Of a DNA stretch of 8,136 nt, positions 1 to 5,941 are shown one piece after another. The notes under the pieces are model-generated. The model saw only the letters and a list, made by a program, of their open reading frames with translations. It was not told the origin of the DNA and made no database searches. A program made the position numbers and the translations under genes. The DNA comes from Selenomonadaceae bacterium (GTDB taxonomy: Bacteria; Bacillota; Negativicutes; Selenomonadales; Selenomonadaceae): positions 1 through 8,136 of the forward strand of contig JAFPCE010000269.1 of the NCBI GenBank assembly GCA_017390245.1, given 5' to 3'. Numbering within the stretch: the first letter of the stretch is position 1; every line of letters starts with the position of its first letter.

Positions 1-807
1 GGCATGGGCATGACACTAAGGGTAACAGACTTCCGCAAGGTGCTGGAAAAGCCACGGCAGGTAATGATTGGCGTCTTGGCCCAGTTTCTTATTATGCCGC
101 TAGTAGCACTGGCACTGGTAAAAGCCTTTAATCTGCCACCAGAGCTGGCTATTGGCGTAATTCTGGTAGGAGCCTGCCCAGGAGGTACAGCCTCCAATGT
201 CATGGCATATCTGGCAAAAGGTGATGTTGCCCTCTCTGTAGCCATGACCATGACCACCACCCTGCTGGCCCCAGTTGTAACACCTGCTATAACCTGGCTT
301 CTGGCTGGAGCATGGCTGAATATATCCTTTACAGCCATGATGCTGTCCATAGCCCAGATGGTCTTAGCCCCTGTTCTCTTGGGCCTGGCATTGCACCACT
401 TTGCTGAAAAACAGGTCAATAAGGTCATGCCTGCCATGCCACTGGTATCTGTAGCCTGCATTGTCCTCTTAGTAGGCTGCGTAGTGGCGCTGTCCAGCAG
501 CAGTCTTAAAGACATAGGCGTCACCATGGCCACCATCGTGATAATCCATAATGGCTTTGGCATGGCCTTGGGCTTTGCTATGAGCAAGCTGTGCCATTTA
601 GACTCCAGAGCCTCCCGCACTGTAGCCATCGAAGTAGGCATGCAAAATTCCGGCATGGCCGTCAGCCTGGCAGTAATGTACTTTAACCCAGCTGCAGCCA
701 TCCCCGGAGCCATCTTCAGCGTCTGGCACAACGTAGCCGGCAGCATCTTCGCCAACTACTTTGCCAAAAAAGCTGCCCCATCCCTAGAGTCTATTAAGGT
801 TAATTGA
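1..807 (+). CDS. Bile acid:Na+ symporter family (BASS) transporter, 5' truncated by window edge; possible PanS-like pantoate/ketopantoate carrier
   Basis: This is an integral membrane, sodium-coupled carrier of the BASS family. The reading frame is open to base 1, and the first visible residues (GMGMTL) resemble the end of an early transmembrane helix, so the ATG at base 4 is probably internal and the N-terminal part lies outside the window. Counting from that ATG, the family's Na+-site motif CPGGTASNVM is at residues 58-67. The second conserved crossover motif, EVGMQNSGMA, is at 210-219, followed by SVWHNVAGS at 239-247. Several hydrophobic helices alternate with short loops. BASS members carry bile acids, pyruvate, pantoate/ketopantoate and other organic anions. 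The gene lies directly upstream of panC and panD on the same strand, which favours a pantoate or ketopantoate substrate, as for Salmonella PanS; that is inference from context. I see no clear terminator after the stop. Confidence 0.85.
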   Translation, partial: GMGMTLRVTDFRKVLEKPRQVMIGVLAQFLIMPLVALALVKAFNLPPELAIGVILVGACPGGTASNVMAYLAKGDVALSVAMTMTTTLLAPVVTPAITWLLAGAWLNISFTAMMLSIAQMVLAPVLLGLALHHFAEKQVNKVMPAMPLVSVACIVLLVGCVVALSSSSLKDIGVTMATIVIIHNGFGMALGFAMSKLCHLDSRASRTVAIEVGMQNSGMAVSLAVMYFNPAAAIPGAIFSVWHNVAGSIFANYFAKKAAPSLESIKVN

Positions 808-970
808 AAATACTTACTTGTACAATTTAGCCACTACATAATGAAGAGCCACAGACATATACCCTAAGCCAGCGCATAAATTTCCTTGGTACTTAACGAT
901 TGACAAGCTTTAGCGCAGTCAGAGCTTAGTACCGCTAGGTAATTTCTTGCAGCGAAAGCGTGGTGGCGTG

Positions 971-979
971 TGGTATATT
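971..979 (+). promoter_or_regulatory. Candidate extended -10 promoter element upstream of panC
   Basis: TGGTATATT fits an extended -10 (TG, one base, then TATATT) and lies about 45 bases before the panC ATG. No good -35 is seen at 17 bases; TTGCAG at 947-952 is 21 bases away. It is flanked by two copies of GTGGCG (963-968 and 982-987). The 216-base gap after the transporter gene makes a separate panCD promoter plausible. The panC ribosome binding site is AAAGGA at 1010-1015, 8 bases before the ATG. Confidence 0.35.
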
Positions 980-1023
980 CTGTGGCGAATGAAAATAATA
1001 TTTATTAAGAAAGGAACATTAAT

Positions 1024-1875
1024 ATGAAAATTTTACGCACCATAGACGATATCAAAACCTACGCAAAATCCCAGAAGGATGCCGGCAAAACCATCGGCCT
1101 TGTCCCAACCATGGGCGCCTTACACGAAGGCCACCTCACCCTCATGCGCACCGCCAAAGAAAACTGCGACGTAGTCATCGCCTCCGTCTTTGTTAACCCA
1201 GTCCAGTTTGGCCCAAACGAAGACTACGATGCCTACCCACGCCAGTTTGAAGCCGACTGCAAGAAACTGGAAAGCGTCAACGTAGACGCAGTATTTCATC
1301 CAGAACCATCAGCCATGTACCCACAGGGCTATTGCACCTATGTCAATGTAGAAGGTGACTTCACCCATAAGCTGTGCGGTGGCCAGCGTCCAGGCCATTT
1401 CCGCGGCGTGGCCACTGTTGTAACCAAGCTTATGAACCTTTCCCGTGCTGACAAAGCCTTCTTCGGACAGAAGGATGCCCAGCAGGTAGTTGTTATCCGC
1501 CGCTTTGTAGAAGACCTGAACATGAACGTTGAGGTCAACATGGTACCAATTGTCCGTGAAGAAACCGGCCTGGCCAGAAGCTCCAGAAACCAGTATCTAT
1601 CCCCTGCTGAAAAAGAAGCAGCCCTGGTACTCTCCCGCAGCTTACAGGCAGCCAAAATAGCCTTTGAGGCAGGCCAGCATAGCACCAGCGCATTAAAGGC
1701 CATAGCCATTAAAACCATCCAGTCTGAGCCAAACGCCACCATCGATTATGTAGAAATCTATACCTACCCAGGTTTAGAACCAATTGAAACCGTCACTGAG
1801 CCAGTCATCCTGGCCCTGGCAGTAAAAATTGGCAGCACCCGCCTTATTGACAACACAATTTTCGGAGGTAAATAA
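1024..1875 (+). CDS. panC: Pantothenate synthetase (pantoate--beta-alanine ligase) PanC
   Basis: PanC is a cytosolic enzyme that joins pantoate and beta-alanine using ATP, through a pantoyl-adenylate, to give pantothenate for coenzyme A. The 283-residue length is typical of the family. Visible motifs are VPTMGALHEGH at 27-37, the HIGH-like nucleotide loop with H34 and H37; SVFVNPVQF at 54-62; RPGHFRGV at 122-129; FFGQKDAQQ at 146-154; and the KMSKS-like loop GLARSSRNQYLS at 182-193. The ATG has AAAGGA 8 bases upstream. Only 3 bases separate its stop from the panD start, and its last codons carry the panD ribosome binding site, so the two are surely co-transcribed and probably translationally linked. 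Nothing appears broken. No panB is present in this window, so the source of pantoate cannot be judged here. Confidence 0.98.
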   Translation: MKILRTIDDIKTYAKSQKDAGKTIGLVPTMGALHEGHLTLMRTAKENCDVVIASVFVNPVQFGPNEDYDAYPRQFEADCKKLESVNVDAVFHPEPSAMYPQGYCTYVNVEGDFTHKLCGGQRPGHFRGVATVVTKLMNLSRADKAFFGQKDAQQVVVIRRFVEDLNMNVEVNMVPIVREETGLARSSRNQYLSPAEKEAALVLSRSLQAAKIAFEAGQHSTSALKAIAIKTIQSEPNATIDYVEIYTYPGLEPIETVTEPVILALAVKIGSTRLIDNTIFGGK

Positions 1876-1878
1876 AAC

Positions 1879-2262
1879 ATGATTTTAAATCTCTTGAAAT
1901 CCAAAATCCATTGCGCCACTGTCACTGAAGCCAATCTCCAGTACATGGGCAGCATCACCATCGACGAAGAACTCATGGAAAAAGCCCATATACTTCCCAA
2001 TGAACGTGTCCAGGTAGTAGACAACAATAACGGTGCCCGCCTGGAAACCTATACCATTCCCGGCCCCCGCGGTTCTGGTGTCATCTGCCTCAACGGTGCA
2101 GCAGCCCGCTGCGTCCAGCCTGGTGATATAGTCATCATTATGGCCTACGCCTTCTTCAATGAGGACGAAGCAAAAGCCTACAAGCCAACTGTAGTCATGG
2201 TAGATGAGCACAATAAGATAAAAGAAATCCGCTCCGTAGAATACCATGGCCAGACAGAATAA
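1879..2262 (+). CDS. panD: Aspartate 1-decarboxylase PanD (pyruvoyl enzyme precursor)
   Basis: PanD decarboxylates L-aspartate to beta-alanine, the second substrate of PanC. The proenzyme cleaves itself between G24 and S25 to form the catalytic pyruvoyl group. Here YMGSITID spans residues 22-29, so G24-S25 falls exactly at the canonical position. Other family hallmarks are KAHILPNERVQVVDNNNGAR, read as two adjoining stretches around residues 35-54, then GPRGSGVICLNGAAAR and the C-terminal GDIVIIMAYA strand. The 127-residue length is normal. GGAGGT at 1864-1869, inside the end of panC, is 9 bases before the ATG. A terminator hairpin follows about 100 bases after the stop. The gene is intact and the adjacency to panC is a widespread arrangement. 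Confidence 0.98.
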   Translation: MILNLLKSKIHCATVTEANLQYMGSITIDEELMEKAHILPNERVQVVDNNNGARLETYTIPGPRGSGVICLNGAAARCVQPGDIVIIMAYAFFNEDEAKAYKPTVVMVDEHNKIKEIRSVEYHGQTE

Positions 2263-2284
2263 GCATCTAATAAAAGCAATGCAT

Positions 2285-2334
2285 ATAGTACTATAAAAAT
2301 TTTATAACACCATATAAATATCATGCTATAGCAT
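2285..2334. repeat. Cluster of short AT-rich palindromes downstream of panD
   Basis: Three short dyads lie within 50 bases: ATAGTACTAT (2285-2294, perfect), TATAAAAATTTTATA (2292-2306, 7-base arms around one base) and ATGCTATAGCAT (2323-2334, perfect). They are in the 3' UTR between panD and the terminator. Such runs can arise by chance in AT-rich DNA. No function is claimed. Confidence 0.3.
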
Positions 2335-2362
2335 CCTGAAAATTAAAGAACACAACATAAAA

Positions 2363-2408
2363 GGCCACCAGCCTGTCTCTTACAAAAGACACGCTGATGG
2401 CCGCTTTT
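2363..2408. terminator. Bidirectional intrinsic terminator between convergent panD and the xanthine permease gene
   Basis: GGCCACCAGC (2363-2372) pairs with GCTGATGGCC (2393-2402) with one mismatch. The stem extends inward through GTCT/AGAC (2375-2378/2387-2390) around a short loop. On the + strand CTTTTATT follows the stem. On the - strand the AAAA before the stem reads as a T run. It therefore suits termination of both the panCD transcript and the leftward permease transcript, which converge here. Confidence 0.85.
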
Positions 2409-2454
2409 ATTGCCATATTATTTAAATGATATACTAAAACCTGAAACTAATCGC

Positions 2455-3807
2455 TTATTCCTTAATCTGGATAAAGATATTAGCCAGAATTGCTGCTACA
2501 CCACCAGTAGTTATACCAGAAGAGAAGATACTGGAAATGATTGGCGGGCACTGCTGCAGCACATCTGGCACCATTTCCACAGACAAACCAAAGGCAAAGC
2601 TTATAGCCATAACCAGCACTGCCTTGCGGTTCATTTTCTGAGTAGCAATAATCTTGATACCGGCAGCTGCCACAGTACCAAACATCAAAAGGGTAGCGCC
2701 TCCCAGCACTGGATCAGGAATCAGAGAGAAAATCTTGCCTACTGCAGGAAACAGTCCTAAAAGGACTAGAATACCAGCGATGAAGAAACCAACATAACGA
2801 GAAGCTACACCAGTCAGCTGAATCATACCATTATTCTGGGCGAAAATAGAATTTGGAAATGAATTCAGGCAGCCAGCCAGCAGAGAGTTAAAGCCATCAG
2901 CCAGAATACCGCCAGAAGCACGTTTCTGGAATTGCTCTCCTTCAATAGTCTGGCCAGAAATCAGGGAATTAGCTGTAATATCACCATAAGCCTCAATAGC
3001 TGTAATGAGATATACCAAGCCAAGACCAATAATAGCAGATGGATCAAAGCTAATGCCATACTGGAATGGCACAGGAATATTCAAGCCGCCGTAGCTCTGA
3101 ATCTGACCAAAATCAACACGGCCCATAAAATAAGAAACCACAAAGCCCACCAGGAGACCAATAACAATGGAGCTCATGCGCAGGTACTTGTTCTGGCTGC
3201 GGTTAAAAAGCAAAATCAATACGATAACCAGGGCAGCCAGTCCCAAGTTCTCCATAGAACCGAAAGTACCGTCGGCCTTTGCGCCAAAGCCACCAGCACA
3301 GGAAATAACACCAACCTTAATCAAGCTCAAACCAATCAAAGTAACCACGATACCAGAAACCAGCGGTGTAATAATCTTCTGAGTATACTTTAAAATGCGG
3401 CTAACCACCATTTCTACAGTAGAACCAGCAATAACTGCACCAAAGACAGCTGGCAAACCACCTGCTAAACCGGCAGCAATAATAGGTGAGATAAATGAAA
3501 ATGATGTACCCTGGATACACAAAAGCCCACAGCCAACAGGCCCAAATTTATAGCATTGCACAAAGGTTGAAACACCAGAAGCCAGTAAAGCCATGGAAAT
3601 CAGAAAACTGGTAGTTTCCAAATCAAGCTGCAGCGCACCTGCAATAATAAGTGGCGGTGTAATAATCGCCACAAAAATTGCCAGCAAATGCTGAAAAGCA
3701 GCAAAAAATGCCTCCTGCACCGGTGGCTTGTCTTCCAGCTCATAAATCAGCTCAGACTTATGATTGGCAAAAATATTTTCCTCAACGCCAACGTACTGGA
3801 ATAACAA
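2455..3807 (-). CDS. xanP: Xanthine permease, NCS2/NAT family (XanP/XanQ-like)
   Basis: This is an inner-membrane purine:H+ symporter of the nucleobase-ascorbate transporter family, about 14 helices and 450 residues, a normal length. Landmarks are SELIYELEDKPP at 18-29 (very like the E. coli XanP N-terminus), QH at 39-40 in the first helix, GxQGTSFSF-like IQGTSFSF at 98-105, ITAIEAYGDITA at 268-279 with E272 and D276, D304 in ILADGFNS, and the NAT signature QNNGMIQLTG at 324-333. Residues matching E. coli XanQ's binding-site E, D, Q and N are all present, which supports xanthine as the substrate. The start is weak: the only in-frame start codon before the conserved N-terminus is the TTG at 3805-3807, with an in-frame stop 18 bases upstream and no convincing ribosome binding site. 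The native 5' end may have been altered, or translation may be coupled to the HTH gene ending 23 bases earlier. No promoter is seen in that gap. Confidence 0.93.
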   Translation of the reverse strand: MLFQYVGVEENIFANHKSELIYELEDKPPVQEAFFAAFQHLLAIFVAIITPPLIIAGALQLDLETTSFLISMALLASGVSTFVQCYKFGPVGCGLLCIQGTSFSFISPIIAAGLAGGLPAVFGAVIAGSTVEMVVSRILKYTQKIITPLVSGIVVTLIGLSLIKVGVISCAGGFGAKADGTFGSMENLGLAALVIVLILLFNRSQNKYLRMSSIVIGLLVGFVVSYFMGRVDFGQIQSYGGLNIPVPFQYGISFDPSAIIGLGLVYLITAIEAYGDITANSLISGQTIEGEQFQKRASGGILADGFNSLLAGCLNSFPNSIFAQNNGMIQLTGVASRYVGFFIAGILVLLGLFPAVGKIFSLIPDPVLGGATLLMFGTVAAAGIKIIATQKMNRKAVLVMAISFAFGLSVEMVPDVLQQCPPIISSIFSSGITTGGVAAILANIFIQIKE

Positions 3808-3830
3808 AGGTATATTTTTTATTCGCTATT

Positions 3831-4175
3831 CTATACCTCAGCAGCCTTCAATGTTCCATAATTATTAGGAACCCATTTACCAGCTATTTTGCCATCAGTC
3901 TTTGCATTTTCAGCATTCACCTTCAATATGGTATCACGATATTCTGCCTCTAATTTATGCCAGAATCGTGCCGGTATTCCTAACACCGCTTCTAAACTAG
4001 CAGCAATATCATCAGTAAGCTGCATAGTTCCATTTATTAACTGACTAGCATACATATCAGACAATCCCATTTTTGCAGCAAACTCTTTTTCACTCAATCC
4101 CTTGTACTCTAGCTGTTCTGTGAACGTACTCCCACCTATAGAGGTGGGAGCTTCCTGCTTCAACGAGAACAGCAC
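3831..4175 (-). CDS. Truncated HigA/XRE-like helix-turn-helix gene fused to the right end of the IS605 element
   Basis: The host-derived part, from about residue 19 onward, is a DNA-binding domain of the HigA/VapI antitoxin type: EQLEYKGLSEKEFAAKMGLS, then SQLINGTMQLTDDIAASLEA, then LGIPARFWHKLEAEYR. The usual N-terminal 15 or so residues (the GEIL-type segment) are missing. The first 18 codons of the 114-codon frame come from the transposon's right end, including its hairpin, which is read as PTSIGGS. I chose the GTG at 4173-4175 because GGAGG (4183-4187) is 7 bases upstream; a TTG at 4260-4262 would give a 143-residue frame with no such site. The C-terminal tail (about 34 residues ending KAAEV) has no family I recognise. 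No toxin partner is next to it. It may be an expressed chimera or simply a remnant. Confidence 0.65.
   Translation of the reverse strand: MLFSLKQEAPTSIGGSTFTEQLEYKGLSEKEFAAKMGLSDMYASQLINGTMQLTDDIAASLEAVLGIPARFWHKLEAEYRDTILKVNAENAKTDGKIAGKWVPNNYGTLKAAEV
4129..4150 (-). repeat. Right-end hairpin of the IS605 element
   Basis: CTCCCACCT and AGGTGGGAG form a 9-base-pair stem around a 4-base loop. In this family TnpA recognises such a hairpin as single-stranded DNA, and the same sequence forms the 3' stem of the omegaRNA. GAAG lies just 5' of the stem on the - strand and could pair through GAA with the TTC of the cleavage sequence TTCAC, as expected for the guide/cleavage-site pairing of Y1 elements. 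Confidence 0.8.
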
Positions 4176-4182
4176 ATCAGCT

Positions 4183-4187
4183 CCTCC
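4183..4187 (-). promoter_or_regulatory. Ribosome binding site inside the transposon right end that decides the HTH fusion start
   Basis: GGAGG on the - strand is 7 bases before an in-frame GTG at 4175. It lies in the noncoding stretch after tnpB, within the presumed omegaRNA scaffold, so the motif may belong to RNA structure rather than translation. Confidence 0.45.
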
Positions 4188-4264
4188 GAAAAGGGACTGC
4201 TGCGTCTTACATAATCTCCACAGGCGTAGATTTCCGTGCGTCCCACGGTATTTTATGACCAATA

Positions 4265-5380
4265 TCAGGCGTTCATATCCACACGCCTTGTTTCTTCCCT
4301 GATATTTATTGCTGCATTTTTGTCACGGTTATGATGCGTGCCGCATTTTTGGCACGTCCATTCACGCACCGACAAAGCCTTCGTCTCGGCGTTCTGATAA
4401 CCGCAGACATGGCAAAGCTGGCTGCTCGGATACCACTTGTCTATCTTGATGAGAGTCTTGCCTTGCCAAGCAAGCTTGTACTCCAAGATATTTACAAACT
4501 TGTTCCAGCCATTATCCGCTACGGATTTGCCAAAACTGAACTTGCCGCCCTTCTTGCGCTTCGCCATCGCCTGAACACAGATATCCTCCACGCCGACTGC
4601 ATCATAGCGGTCGGCAAGATAACGTGCTTTCTTGTGCAGAAAATCACTTCTCTGGTTGGCAATTTTCTCATGGATAATAGCCACACGTTTTCGTTGCTTT
4701 TCCCTGTTATGGCTTTTCTTCTGCTTTTTAGAAAGCTTGCGCTGTGCCTTTGCCAGCTTTCGCTCGCTTTTGCGCAGAAAATCAGGATATCCGGCATCAT
4801 CCTCATCAGAGGCAACATAAAGTCCGTGCATCGCAAAATCCAGCCCAAGAAAATTCTTCGGTATGATAGGGAGTATTTGGTTTTCATACTCCACCAAGAT
4901 ACTGATGTAATATTTTCCGGAAGCTTTCTTGCTTATGGTTACAGTCTTTATAACACTGTTTTCCATAAGCGGGCGATGCAGGCGGATTTTCACCCAGCCG
5001 ACCTTTGGCAGCTTTACCTTGTCGCCTTCCAGCCTGACTGAGCCTTTCTGATTGTTCGTAGAATACGAGCAATGATCTTTCTTCTTTGACTTGAAGCGAG
5101 GCTTGCCAAAATGCTTACGGTTGTTCCAATAATTGTTATATGCCCTGTTCAGGTTCAGCTGGACATTGGCAAGTGCCAGGCTGTCCACCTCTTTCAGCCA
5201 AGGATATTCAGACTTGTACTGTGCCGGCGTATTGTTTAGCTTCTTGCCAGTTTCCTTGTAATGGGCAAGACGGTCGCCGAGCATCTTATTGTAGATGAAT
5301 CTGGCACAGCCAAAGGTCTTGGCAAACATAATCTGCTGTTCTTTTGTCGGGTACAACCTGTAGCGATATGCCTTGTTCAT
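4265..5380 (-). CDS. tnpB: TnpB RNA-guided RuvC nuclease of IS605 element
   Basis: TnpB is an RNA-guided DNA endonuclease, ancestral to Cas12, that cuts the empty donor site and so promotes transposon retention. The 371-residue protein is full length. The N-terminal part has the YRYRLYPTKEQ start and the FIYNKML segment. The RuvC catalytic residues are D181 (LGLDFA), E265 (VGVEDI) and D353 (HNRDKNAAINI). The zinc ribbon is C323-x2-C326 ... C343-x2-C346. A lysine/arginine-rich helical stretch lies at about 203-232. All key residues are present, so activity is plausible. The ATG is 5 bases after the tnpA stop, and AGGTGA (plus 5386-5391), whose TGA is that stop, serves as ribosome binding site, indicating translational coupling. 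Downstream is the presumed omegaRNA region. Confidence 0.96.
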   Translation of the reverse strand: MNKAYRYRLYPTKEQQIMFAKTFGCARFIYNKMLGDRLAHYKETGKKLNNTPAQYKSEYPWLKEVDSLALANVQLNLNRAYNNYWNNRKHFGKPRFKSKKKDHCSYSTNNQKGSVRLEGDKVKLPKVGWVKIRLHRPLMENSVIKTVTISKKASGKYYISILVEYENQILPIIPKNFLGLDFAMHGLYVASDEDDAGYPDFLRKSERKLAKAQRKLSKKQKKSHNREKQRKRVAIIHEKIANQRSDFLHKKARYLADRYDAVGVEDICVQAMAKRKKGGKFSFGKSVADNGWNKFVNILEYKLAWQGKTLIKIDKWYPSSQLCHVCGYQNAETKALSVREWTCQKCGTHHNRDKNAAINIREETRRVDMNA

Positions 5381-5385
5381 CTAAA

Positions 5386-5781
5386 TCACCTGCCCTGGCT
5401 TTCAATATACTTTCTTATGACCTCAATCGGCGCGCCGCCAGTTGTCAAAAGACAAAAGCTTCTCGACCAAAACATTTCCTTCCAGAGCTTTTGCCGCACT
5501 TCAGGAAAATCCCTCTTGATGAGCCGTGAACTGGCACTTTTATACGCATTGATAAACTTTGATAATTCTGAATTTGGATGTGCACGGAACATAATATGCA
5601 CATGGTCGCAATCGTGGTTCCATTCTTCAAGCGTTATATTATACGAAGAACCTATACGAACAAATATATCTTTTGCATACTCGCTCATTCGGTCCGTGAA
5701 TACCTTGCGGCGACATTTCACTACCAAAACAAGATGGTAATACATCAAGAACACCGAATGATTATTATTATCTAATTGCAT
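5386..5781 (-). CDS. tnpA: IS200/IS605 family Y1 HUH transposase TnpA
   Basis: TnpA is a small dimeric transposase that excises and inserts the element as single-stranded DNA through a 5'-phosphotyrosine intermediate, recognising the end hairpins. The 131-residue length fits the family. The metal-binding HUH motif is H60-V-H62 in CDHVHIMF, and the nucleophile is Y125 in VIRKYIESQ. The N-terminal HSVFLMYYHLVLVVKCRRKV is the typical opening strand. The ATG at 5779-5781 is chosen by family alignment; the nearest AAAGG is about 12 bases upstream, a rather long spacing that would keep expression low. It is followed within 5 bases by tnpB. No frameshift or missing active-site residue is seen. Confidence 0.96.
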   Translation of the reverse strand: MQLDNNNHSVFLMYYHLVLVVKCRRKVFTDRMSEYAKDIFVRIGSSYNITLEEWNHDCDHVHIMFRAHPNSELSKFINAYKSASSRLIKRDFPEVRQKLWKEMFWSRSFCLLTTGGAPIEVIRKYIESQGR

Positions 5782-5814
5782 ATTATAATCATACCTTTTA
5801 TCTTTATACTACTG

Positions 5815-5843
5815 AATATATCACTAATAGCTACAAAAGGCAA
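5815..5843 (-). promoter_or_regulatory. Probable tnpA promoter
   Basis: On the - strand, TTGCCT (plus 5838-5843) and TATATT (plus 5815-5820) are 17 bases apart, and TGA directly before the -10 gives an extended -10. It lies between the left-end hairpin and the tnpA start, about 35 bases before the ATG. Confidence 0.6.
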
Positions 5844-5880
5844 ATCGTATGGCTCAATTACTTGCGTAAATTCGCCACAC

Positions 5881-5922
5881 CCGCATTCATCCGCCACCTA
5901 TAGAGGTGGCGGATGAATGCGG
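5881..5922 (-). repeat. Left-end hairpin of the IS605 element: 19-base-pair perfect stem
   Basis: A perfect 19-base arm beginning CCGCATTCATCCGCCACCT, a 4-base loop and the exact reverse complement form a 42-base palindrome. The inner 16 bases around the loop are identical to those of the right-end hairpin. It begins 19 bases after the ppaC stop, on the element's left end. There is no T run after it, so it is not a standard terminator, although left-end hairpins of IS200 elements are known to block transcription entering from the flank. Confidence 0.85.
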
Positions 5923-5941
5923 ATTAGGTTAAACCAGCTTA

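Larger units (their letters stand above)
4100..4264 (-). ncRNA. Putative omegaRNA (reRNA) scaffold plus guide for TnpB
   Basis: TnpB nucleases use an RNA made from the 3' end of tnpB through the right end of the element, with the guide taken from flanking DNA. Here about 145 bases separate the tnpB stop from the right boundary. They contain possible stems CCGTG/CACGG just after the stop, CAGC/GCTG enclosing TCC/GGA around 4177-4200, and the terminal 9-base-pair hairpin. The predicted guide, continuing past the boundary, is AGAACAGCTAGAGTACAAGG (plus 4119 down to 4100), which lies in the truncated HTH gene. The 5' end of the RNA may extend into tnpB. This is assigned by position and family knowledge, not by a covariance match. 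Confidence 0.6.
4120..5928 (-). mobile_element. IS200/IS605-family element (IS605 type: tnpA + tnpB, co-oriented), apparently complete
   Basis: The element holds a Y1 transposase and a TnpB nuclease in the same orientation, bounded by subterminal hairpins at 5881-5922 (left end) and 4129-4150 (right end). Both hairpins contain CCACCTATAGAGGTGG on the + strand. IS605 elements lack terminal inverted repeats and target duplications, so the boundaries are inferred. On the - strand, the left flank ends in TTTAA (plus 5929-5933), a plausible target/TAM pentamer. The right end is placed after TTCAC (plus 4120-4124), 9 bases past the hairpin. That gives about 1.81 kb, normal for the type. Neither gene shows a disruption, so it may still be mobile or recently arrived. 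The outer limits could be off by a few bases. Confidence 0.88.

Noticed and set aside
981..990. TGTGGCGAAT also found just inside the transposon left end (- strand)
   Set aside because: A 10-base match is expected by chance many times in 8 kb, and there is no other similarity around it.
808..1023. Riboswitch upstream of panC
   Set aside because: The spacer has small dyads but nothing I can match to a known riboswitch core.
1338..1742. Open frame on the - strand inside panC
   Set aside because: Shadow of panC; no motif and no start signal.
2932..3393. Open frame on the + strand opposite the xanthine permease gene
   Set aside because: Low-complexity Asn/Gln-rich translation typical of a shadow frame; the permease on the other strand is certain.
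3776..3790. GAGGA followed by ATT as an alternative internal start of the xanthine permease
   Set aside because: ATT is a very rare start and the spacing is only about 4 bases; the TTG upstream is weak but more conventional.
4331..5041. Long open frame on the + strand opposite tnpB
   Set aside because: It lies wholly antisense to a well-supported tnpB with catalytic motifs; its translation shows no recognisable domain and no ribosome binding site.
5261..5740. Open frame on the + strand across the tnpA-tnpB junction
   Set aside because: Antisense to two motif-supported transposon genes; no domain seen.
4129..5922. Terminal inverted repeats or CRISPR-like repeats from the two hairpins
   Set aside because: There are only two copies, each a self-complementary hairpin sharing a core, at the ends of a Y1 transposon. 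That is the expected IS605 end structure, not a CRISPR array or DDE-type inverted repeats.
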